Of a stretch of DNA of 64,000 bases, positions 58,237 through 64,000 are shown piece by piece (within the stretch, counting starts at the first letter, position 1; every line of letters starts with the position of its first letter). The notes under the pieces were generated by a model that was given only the letters and a program-made list of their open reading frames with translations, had not been told where the DNA came from and did not search any database. The position numbers and the translations under genes were made by a program. Source of the stretch: Serratia marcescens (GTDB lineage: Bacteria > Pseudomonadota > Gammaproteobacteria > Enterobacterales > Enterobacteriaceae); the NCBI GenBank assembly GCA_015548865.1, contig JADMXW010000018.1, forward strand, positions 62,001 to 126,000. Reading direction: 5' to 3'.

Positions 58237-59394
58237 ATGAACAAGATGTCGTTCAGTGCAAAAGGAAGAGCATCTTCCAAGGTGATTTGGTTGACGCTGC
58301 TGGGATTAGTGGTGTTTTTCTTTTGGGCGAAAATCGCCATTCTCGATGAAGTTACCGTTGGCAGTGGCAAAGTCACGCCATCCACGCGGGCCCAAGTGAT
58401 TGAAAGCCTTGATGGTGGCGTAATCGATAATCTCTTCGTCCAACAAGGTAATATCGTTGAAAAAGGCCAGACGCTGGCACAATTGGACATCAATCGTGTG
58501 CAATCTGTATACGGTGAAGCCTTTTCGCGCATGACAACGCTGCGCGCCTCTGCGGAACGGTTGCGCGCGGAGCTAAGCGGAGAACCGCTGCGCTTTAGCG
58601 AAGAGACATTGAAAGATCCCAATCTGGCCGCACGCGAGCGCCAGTTGTATGAATCCCGCCTGCGTAACCGTGATGAAACCGTGCAGAACCTGCAACAATC
58701 CATGCGACTGGTAGAACAGGAATTGAAAATGACCGAACCGCTGGTGGCGCGCGGCGCTGCCAGCGCGGTCGAAGTGATCCGTCTGCGGCGACAAATCAGT
58801 GAAATTCGCGGCAAGATCGATGAAGCACGCAATCTGTATGCCGTCAGGGCACGTGAAGAGCAGGTAAAGAACAACGCAGATCTGGAAGCTCAGTTAGAAG
58901 TGGTCAACGGCAAGGCCGATCAGCTACGGCGCGCCACCCTCACTTCCCCCGTGCGCGGTATCGTCAAAGACATTCAGGTCACAACCGTCGGCGGCGTGCT
59001 TCAACCCGGAGGAAAGTTAATGGAAATTGTGCCACTCGAGGATAAATTGCTGATCGAAACCCGCGTTAACCCGCGTGATATCGCCTATATCCGTCCTGGG
59101 TTGCCTGCCATTGTTAAGATCACAGCCTACGACTCATCGATTTATGGCGACTTGAATGGTGAAGTCGAGAGCGTTTCACCGGACACCTTGCAGGATGAGG
59201 TGCGGCGCGATCAGTATTATTATCGGGTCTATGTGCGCACGTTGGAAAGTGGATTGACCAATAAAAACGGCGACCGGTTTGCCATCGTTCCGGGCATGAT
59301 GGCAAATGTGGAGATTAAAACCGGGCAAAAAAGCGTGCTCGATTACCTCATCAAGCCGCTGAATAAAGTGAATGAGGCGCTGCGTGAACGCTAG
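58237..59394 (+). CDS. Membrane fusion protein (HlyD/LapC-like) of the adhesin secretion system
   Basis: Periplasmic adaptor linking the ABC transporter to the TolC-like duct. The 385-residue protein has one N-terminal membrane segment (VIWLTLLGLVVFFFWAKIA), a lipoyl half-motif (IESLDGGVIDNLFVQQGNIVEKGQTLAQLD), a long coiled-coil hairpin (about residues 90-235), the second lipoyl half (LTSPVRGIVKDI), and a beta-barrel domain ending in GMMANVEIKTGQKSVLDYLIKPL. The start at 58237 follows GAGGAG. It ends the operon; no LapD, LapG or diguanylate cyclase gene follows. Confidence 0.94.
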   Translation: MNKMSFSAKGRASSKVIWLTLLGLVVFFFWAKIAILDEVTVGSGKVTPSTRAQVIESLDGGVIDNLFVQQGNIVEKGQTLAQLDINRVQSVYGEAFSRMTTLRASAERLRAELSGEPLRFSEETLKDPNLAARERQLYESRLRNRDETVQNLQQSMRLVEQELKMTEPLVARGAASAVEVIRLRRQISEIRGKIDEARNLYAVRAREEQVKNNADLEAQLEVVNGKADQLRRATLTSPVRGIVKDIQVTTVGGVLQPGGKLMEIVPLEDKLLIETRVNPRDIAYIRPGLPAIVKITAYDSSIYGDLNGEVESVSPDTLQDEVRRDQYYYRVYVRTLESGLTNKNGDRFAIVPGMMANVEIKTGQKSVLDYLIKPLNKVNEALRER

Positions 59395-59417
59395 CGCCTC
59401 ATCATGCTATCTCAACG

Positions 59418-59459
59418 TGGTACTACATCGACATGGTACTACATCAACGGGTACTACAG
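59418..59459. repeat. Short tandem repeat at the uxuA 3' end
   Basis: Three copies of GGTACTACA follow one another at 16- and 15-bp steps, the last overlapping the uxuA stop. They lie between the convergent adaptor gene and uxuA. The origin is probably slippage; no function is implied. Confidence 0.55.
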
Positions 59460-60644
59460 CAGTTCAGGGAAGAATACCTGCTTTAGCGCCAACTCCACGC
59501 CGCGCACTTCTGCCAGCCCTTTCAGGCGACCAATAGCAGAATAGCCGGGGTTGGTTTTCTTTTTCAGATCGTCGAGCATCTGGTGACCGTGGTCAGGACG
59601 CATCGGAATCGGACGCAGATCGCCCGCCGCTTTACGACGTGATTCTTCCATCAGGATCGCTTTCACCACGGCCACCATGTTCACGTCGCCGCCCAAGTGC
59701 GCAGCTTCATGGAAGGTTTTCGGGTTCTGCTCGCGACAGGTCGCACGCAGGTGTGTGAAGTGAATACGATCGCCAAAGGTTTCGATCATCTTAACCAAAT
59801 CGTTATCTGCACGCACACCGTAAGAACCGGTACACATGGTGAAACCATTGTGGATATTATCCACAGTCTCTTTCATCCATTGCATGTCTTCAATGGTAGA
59901 AACCACGCGCGGCAGCCCCAAAATCGGACGCGGCGGATCGTCTGGATGAATTGCCATGCGGATACCCACTTCTTCAGCCACCGGCACGATTTGCTTGAGA
60001 AAATAGCCGAGATGCTCACGCAGTTTGGCATGATCAATACCATCATATTCAGCCAGACGCGCACGGAACTGATCCAGGGTATAGCCCTCTTCCGCGCCCG
60101 GCAAACCCGCAATGATATTCCCGGTTAAACGCGCAATGTCCGCTTCAGTCATCGCGTCAAAGTAAGCAGCGGCCTGCGCCTGCTCTTCTTCGGTGTAATC
60201 GTTCTTTGCACCGTCACGTTTGAGAATGTGCAGTTCAAATGCAGCGAAGGCAATTTGATCAAAGCGCAGCGCTTTGGAGCCGTCCGGCAGTTGATATTCG
60301 AGATCGGTACGCGTCCAATCCAGAATCGGCATAAAGTTATAGCAGACAGTGTCGATGCCACACTGTGCCAGATTGCGCAGAGACTGCTGATAGTTGGCGA
60401 TATAGTGCTGGTAGCGACCGGTTTGCGTTTTGATATCTTCGTGGATCGGCACACTCTCAACCACAGACCACACCAGACCTTTTGCTTTCAATTCGGCTTT
60501 ACGCTTTTCGATCTCTTCAATCGTCCAGACTTCACCATTCGCAATGTGGTGTAATGCGGTTACCACTCCCGTCGCCCCAGCCTGACGGACATCGTCCAGA
60601 GAGACAGGATCGTTCGGGCCATACCAACGCCAGGTTTGTTCCAT
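59454..60644 (-). CDS. uxuA: D-mannonate dehydratase
   Basis: UxuA converts D-mannonate to 2-keto-3-deoxygluconate in glucuronate catabolism. The 396-residue protein starts [34 protein letters not shown] and contains [15 protein letters not shown]-type (here [17 protein letters not shown]), [24 protein letters not shown] and [21 protein letters not shown], all diagnostic. It is divergent from uxuB across a 402-bp region, unlike the uxuAB operon of E. coli. Confidence 0.98.
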   Translation of the reverse strand: MEQTWRWYGPNDPVSLDDVRQAGATGVVTALHHIANGEVWTIEEIEKRKAELKAKGLVWSVVESVPIHEDIKTQTGRYQHYIANYQQSLRNLAQCGIDTVCYNFMPILDWTRTDLEYQLPDGSKALRFDQIAFAAFELHILKRDGAKNDYTEEEQAQAAAYFDAMTEADIARLTGNIIAGLPGAEEGYTLDQFRARLAEYDGIDHAKLREHLGYFLKQIVPVAEEVGIRMAIHPDDPPRPILGLPRVVSTIEDMQWMKETVDNIHNGFTMCTGSYGVRADNDLVKMIETFGDRIHFTHLRATCREQNPKTFHEAAHLGGDVNMVAVVKAILMEESRRKAAGDLRPIPMRPDHGHQMLDDLKKKTNPGYSAIGRLKGLAEVRGVELALKQVFFPELL

Positions 60645-61046
60645 CTTTATTACCCTTAATCAATAACTTGTAAAATCATGTCTTGCACTGTTTCCGGTCC
60701 CCAGACGTTGCAGTGGGACAACAGGTGACGGTATATCATCAACCAAAGCGATCAACAGGCTGACCAATTTTGTTCATCATTCCAATGACAGCCTACACCA
60801 GCCCGCAAAAAGCGCCAAGAAGAAAACAAAATAGGTTGACCAATATCACCAAAATAGTGCTTTTTGGACAAACAAATTGGCTTTTTACGTGGAAAGAAGT
60901 ACAGTTTTGCCGTGAAATTTTATACCCAAGCGTCTTTTTCCATTATTTGGTCAGGCCACTTTTCACATTACCTCCCATGATATCCAACATCAAGGGCGAG
61001 TGAATGCGGTAACGCATGATGGCCTGCCGTACTCAGGGATATTGTT
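60645..61046. promoter_or_regulatory. Divergent uxuA/uxuB control region with three operator-like sites
   Basis: Site A 60755-60768 (ACAGGCTGACCAAT) and site B 60831-60844 (ATAGGTTGACCAAT) resemble the hexuronate-repressor palindrome ATTGGT-NN-ACCAAT. Site C at 60946-60958 reads TGGCCTGACCAAA on the minus strand. A fourth similar site is in front of uxuR. UxuR and/or ExuR binding is the likely role. No clear KdgR box was identified. Confidence 0.55.
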
Positions 61047-62531
61047 ATGACAACGTCGACCACCGCCACACATCGCGCCACCCTTGCCAACACCCCGCTG
61101 CCGGACACCGTGCGCCAGCCGCAGTACGATCGCAACGCACTCACCAGCCGTATGGTACACATTGGCTTTGGTGCCTTTCACCGTGCGCATCAGGCACTGC
61201 TTACTGACCGCGTTCTGAATCAACAAGGCGGAGACTGGGGTTACTGTGAAGTGATCCTGTTTGGTGGTGAGAGCCTGATTAGCCAATTGCGCGAACAAAA
61301 TCACCGCTACACCGTGTTGGAAAAAGGAGCCGAAGGCAGCCAGGCGATTGTTATCGGTTCAGTCCACGAGTCATTGCACGCGCGTCTGGAAGGTATTTAT
61401 GCCGTGGTGGAAAAGCTGGCAGAACCGCAAGTCAATATCGTTTCACTGACCGTTACCGAGAAAGGTTACTGTATCGATCGTACCAGCGGTGGCGTGGATA
61501 TCAATAACCCACTAATTAAACAAGATTTAGAATTACCCACCGCACCGGCTTCTGCACCAGGCCTGCTCGTAGAGGCGCTGCGTGTGCGTCGTGAACGAGG
61601 TCTGCCCCCTTTTACCGTTCTCTCTTGCGATAACATGCCGGAAAACGGCAACGTGGTGAAACGTGCGGTGCTGGAACTGGCGCAGCTGCGCAGTGCTGAA
61701 CTGGCGGAGTGGATTGCTGCCCATGTTACCTTCCCCAACACCATGGTGGACCGCATCGTTCCTGCCGCCACGCCAGAAACATTGGCTGAGGTGGAACAGG
61801 CCATCGGCATCGCCGATCCGGTGGGCATCGCCTGCGAACCCTTTATTCAGTGGGTGGTAGAAGACAACTTTGTTGCGGGTCGCCCACAGTGGGAAGTGGC
61901 CGGAGCACAGTTGGTGAATGACGTTCTGCCGTTTGAAGAGATGAAGCTGCGCATGCTGAACGGCAGTCACTCCTTCCTAGCCTATCTGGGTTATCTGGCG
62001 GGTTACGAACACATTAACGACTGTATGGCTGATGCTCACTACCGCCGTGCCACTCAGCGCTTGATGCTGGAAGAACAAGCACCCACGCTGCACGTTAACG
62101 AGGATTTACCGGGTTACGCTGCACAGTTGATTGCCCGCTTCACCAACCCGGCGCTGAAACACCGTACCTGGCAAATCGCCATGGACGGCACGCAGAAACT
62201 GCCACAACGCATGGTGGAATCCGTGCGCTGGCATCTGCAAAACGGCAGTGATTACACTTGCCTGACGCTGGGTATCGCGGGTTGGATGCGCTATGTAGGC
62301 GGCGTGGATGACGCGGGTCAGGCTATCGACGTGCGTGATCCTATGGCCGATAAGCTTCGCGCTATCGTCGATGCGACACAAGACGGTGAGGCTCGGGTAC
62401 AAGGCTTGCTGGGATTGAATGCCGTTTTTGGTGATGACCTGGTGAAAAACGAAGAATTCGTGCGCCGCGTGACCAAAGCATACCTGCTGCTGAGTGAAAA
62501 AGGCGCGAAAGCGGCGGTATCAACGCTCTAA
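61047..62531 (+). CDS. uxuB: D-mannonate oxidoreductase (fructuronate reductase)
   Basis: UxuB reduces D-fructuronate to D-mannonate with NADH, one step before UxuA. The 494-residue protein has the N-terminal nucleotide-binding start MVHIGFGAFHRAHQALLTDRVL, the middle motif TVLSCDNMPENG with VVKRAVLELAQ, and the C-terminal catalytic motif EEMKLRMLNGSHSFLAYLGYLAGY. The length is normal for the mannitol dehydrogenase family. It converges on uxuR; a dispersed repeat and a hairpin fill the junction. Confidence 0.98.
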   Translation: MTTSTTATHRATLANTPLPDTVRQPQYDRNALTSRMVHIGFGAFHRAHQALLTDRVLNQQGGDWGYCEVILFGGESLISQLREQNHRYTVLEKGAEGSQAIVIGSVHESLHARLEGIYAVVEKLAEPQVNIVSLTVTEKGYCIDRTSGGVDINNPLIKQDLELPTAPASAPGLLVEALRVRRERGLPPFTVLSCDNMPENGNVVKRAVLELAQLRSAELAEWIAAHVTFPNTMVDRIVPAATPETLAEVEQAIGIADPVGIACEPFIQWVVEDNFVAGRPQWEVAGAQLVNDVLPFEEMKLRMLNGSHSFLAYLGYLAGYEHINDCMADAHYRRATQRLMLEEQAPTLHVNEDLPGYAAQLIARFTNPALKHRTWQIAMDGTQKLPQRMVESVRWHLQNGSDYTCLTLGIAGWMRYVGGVDDAGQAIDVRDPMADKLRAIVDATQDGEARVQGLLGLNAVFGDDLVKNEEFVRRVTKAYLLLSEKGAKAAVSTL

Positions 62532-62537
62532 CCCTCC

Positions 62538-62605
62538 CTTCGTCGTCCTCGGTGTAAGCCGGGGACCTCGTACAGAAGAAACGTGTGTAGCCTGCAAGAT
62601 CTCCC
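62538..62605. repeat. Dispersed intergenic repeat, copy B
   Basis: This segment aligns with 20611-20680 (copy A) across about 68 bases without a large gap; identical blocks include TCCTCGG, CCGGGGA, ACAGAA and GCCTGCA. It lies just after the uxuB stop. Confidence 0.6.
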
Positions 62606-62633
62606 CTCCTGCATGAGAATCTCTTGCAGGAGG
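62605..62633. repeat. Inverted repeat at the uxuB/uxuR convergent junction
   Basis: CCTCCTGCA and TGCAGGAGG pair as a perfect 9-bp stem around an 11-nt loop. No T-tract follows on either strand. It probably marks the common 3' end of uxuB and uxuR transcripts. Confidence 0.55.
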
Positions 62634-62650
62634 CACTGGAGCCCTTGTTA

Positions 62651-63382
62651 TTACGTTTCCTGCGGCGCAGGCACCGATTCAAACAAGTAACCATCGAACG
62701 CCGGATCGTCGACATCCGAAATTTCCAGCAGTTTGTGCTTAACATTTTCCAGGTGCTGCCACATCTCTTGGCGTGCCTGTTTGGCATCACGGCGCGTCAC
62801 CGCACGCAGAATACGCTGATGATCGTCCAACCACTGACGCTGATAGCTGAAATCCACCGTGTGCGAATGCAAGCCACGCCACATAGAACTGCGTTTGCGC
62901 GCCTGCCACACTTCATAAACCATATTGGCCAAAACGCTGTTTTGTGTCGATTGCGCTAACAGGCAGTGAAACAGCTCATCGGCACTTTCATCCACACTGC
63001 CGTTGTCCAATGCCTGACGTTCCTGATCGATAGCCTGCTTCATTTTAAGGATGTCGGTCTTGGTTGCCTGCATTGCGGCAAAAGCAGCCACTTCGCTCTC
63101 CAGCAATTGACGTGCCTGCATCAACTCAAACGGGCCGTAGCCGCTATCAGCATTACGGTTTTTATCTTCAGTTGGAATCTGAATAACATAAACGCCCGAG
63201 CCTTTACGCACTTCAATTAGTTTCTCAAGCTCAAGCATGATCAAGGCTTCGCGCACCACACTGCGGCTTACGGAAAAACTCTCTGCGATATCACGTTCGG
63301 GAGGAAGACGATCGCCCACCTGATACTTGCCATCCAGAATATCTGTCCGAATCTTGTTACCAATGTCTTGATATAATCGCAT
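62651..63382 (-). CDS. uxuR: Hexuronate-utilisation repressor UxuR (GntR/FadR family)
   Basis: A GntR-family repressor of 243 residues. The winged-helix domain (GDRLPPERDIAESFSVSRSVVREALIML) is followed by an FCD ligand domain (GPFELMQARQLLESEVAAFAA; FHCLL; MWQHLENVKHKLLE). The C-terminus ISDVDDPAFDGYLFESVP matches E. coli UxuR (VDD..FDGYLF) better than ExuR, and the location next to uxuAB supports this. Annotation pipelines may call it ExuR. It is about 14 residues shorter at the N-terminus than E. coli UxuR. A candidate operator 40 nt upstream suggests autoregulation. Confidence 0.88.
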   Translation of the reverse strand: MRLYQDIGNKIRTDILDGKYQVGDRLPPERDIAESFSVSRSVVREALIMLELEKLIEVRKGSGVYVIQIPTEDKNRNADSGYGPFELMQARQLLESEVAAFAAMQATKTDILKMKQAIDQERQALDNGSVDESADELFHCLLAQSTQNSVLANMVYEVWQARKRSSMWRGLHSHTVDFSYQRQWLDDHQRILRAVTRRDAKQARQEMWQHLENVKHKLLEISDVDDPAFDGYLFESVPAPQET

Positions 63383-63690
63383 CTTATTGTTTTTCCTTCA
63401 CAAACAACGATGGCGCAAAATTGGCCTGACCAAAGAATAAAAAATACTCAAATCTGGCGCAAGTATAACATGAACCTGTCACATAAATTGCCAATGAATG
63501 TGAATTTTAACAAACCACATCCAATGGAGCACAGCGCCCACGCAACTTAACCGACCGCTTGTGGCTGCGGTTGACCACTGTTGAAAGCGAATGCAAATTC
63601 ATTGCTGAAAAATCCGCCATTCTCTATTATCCGTCCGATAGTCTCCTGCGCTTATGCCTAAATAATGACGGGTATCTTTGGCCTGATAAA
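63383..63690. other. Intergenic region upstream of uxuR
   Basis: The 308 bases carry the uxuR promoter and no recognised gene. TTGGCCTGACCAA at 63421-63433 is a near-perfect palindrome matching site C in the uxuA/uxuB region. A partial copy (TTTGGCCTGATAAA) at 63677-63690 touches the next gene and may be chance. Confidence 0.5.
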
Positions 63691-64000
63691 ATGGATTCAC
63701 TGATGACATTTATGCGCTCTGCGCCTTTCTCTGGCTCGCTCAACTGGCGCGGCCTGTTTATGTTGATACTGCTGGCGTTTTTAACTGCCTGCAGCCATAC
63801 ACCGCCGCCTATTACACCGTTAGGCCAGCCAACTTTCGCGCTCTATCAGCAAGAAACCACCCGCTGGGTAGAGGAACATCGGCGCTTTCAAACGCTGGAT
63901 AAAGCGCTTGAATTAACCTGGAATACGCCATCAGAAAACCGACCGACAGGTACAGCACGAAAAGGCATATTGTTGGTGCATGGCTTGGGCGACTCCCCCG
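63691..64000 (+). CDS. Lipoprotein alpha/beta hydrolase, cut by window edge
   Basis: The first 103 codons of a gene running out of the window. A signal peptide (LFMLILLAFLTAC) ends in the lipobox LTAC, then a proline-rich tether SHTPPPITPLG, then a domain starting KGILLVHGLGDSP, which is the beta3-strand/oxyanion-loop HG motif of alpha/beta hydrolases. The catalytic Ser-Asp-His lie beyond the edge. ATGs at 63691, 63703 and 63712 are all possible; no clear ribosome site decides between them. The role may be an esterase or lipase anchored in the envelope; the substrate is unknown. Confidence 0.75.
   Translation, partial: MDSLMTFMRSAPFSGSLNWRGLFMLILLAFLTACSHTPPPITPLGQPTFALYQQETTRWVEEHRRFQTLDKALELTWNTPSENRPTGTARKGILLVHGLGDSP

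Noticed and set aside
63677-63690. Fifth uxu operator (TTTGGCCTGATAAA) before the lipoprotein gene
   Set aside because: The right half-site is lost; the match is probably chance.

Overview
The window is chromosomal DNA from a member of the Enterobacterales, most likely a plant-associated genus of the Pectobacteriaceae (Pectobacterium, Dickeya, Brenneria, Lonsdalea or a relative). Two things point there. First, the housekeeping gene order is close to that of E. coli: thiI / xseB-ispA-dxs / pgpA-thiL-nusB-ribH-ribD-nrdR / yajI / secF-secD-yajC-tgt-queA / acpH / proY-brnQ / phoR-phoB / sbcD-sbcC / mak / rdgC / aroL-ppnP. Second, it carries an asparaginase very close to the Erwinia chrysanthemi enzyme and a complete uxuA-uxuB-uxuR hexuronate locus. 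No tRNA, rRNA, insertion sequence, prophage or CRISPR array was seen.

Layout. 0-8 kb: isoprenoid (ispA, dxs), thiamine (thiI, thiL), riboflavin (ribD, ribH), phospholipid (pgpA) and regulatory (nusB, nrdR) genes. 8-15 kb: lipoprotein yajI, the SecDF-YajC translocase accessory genes and the queuosine genes tgt-queA. 14.5-20.4 kb: acpH, a 2-Cys peroxiredoxin with a possible OxyR site, the transporters proY and brnQ, and a short MetE-like protein behind a MetJ-box pair. 20.7-29 kb: an orphan phosphate-binding protein in the phoB-phoR operon (Pho box upstream), then divergent sbcDC. 29-38 kb: mak, rdgC, a Nudix hydrolase, the polyamine exporter mdtJI with a leader ORF resembling mdtU, an amino-acid-type chemoreceptor with a FliA promoter, ppnP, aroL and ansB. 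38-39.2 kb: a second, divergent MetE-like paralogue.

39.9-59.4 kb is the accessory highlight. A 14.6 kb gene encodes a 4865-residue BapA-like surface adhesin with about 44 Ig-like repeats. It is followed by its own type I secretion system: a TolC-like outer membrane protein, an ABC transporter with a degenerate peptidase-like domain, and an HlyD-like adaptor. Twenty consecutive repeats form five turns of a four-domain super-repeat with a 1212-1215 bp period. This suggests growth by duplication of a four-domain block. A strong hairpin separates the adhesin from the secretion genes. No LapD/LapG-type release genes are present.

59.4-64 kb: divergent uxuA and uxuB, then a convergent uxuR. Four similar operator-like sites lie in front of uxuA, uxuB and uxuR. 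The window ends inside a lipoprotein alpha/beta hydrolase gene.

Functional calls rest on recognised family sequences and motifs read by eye. Operators and promoters are pattern matches and remain inferences.
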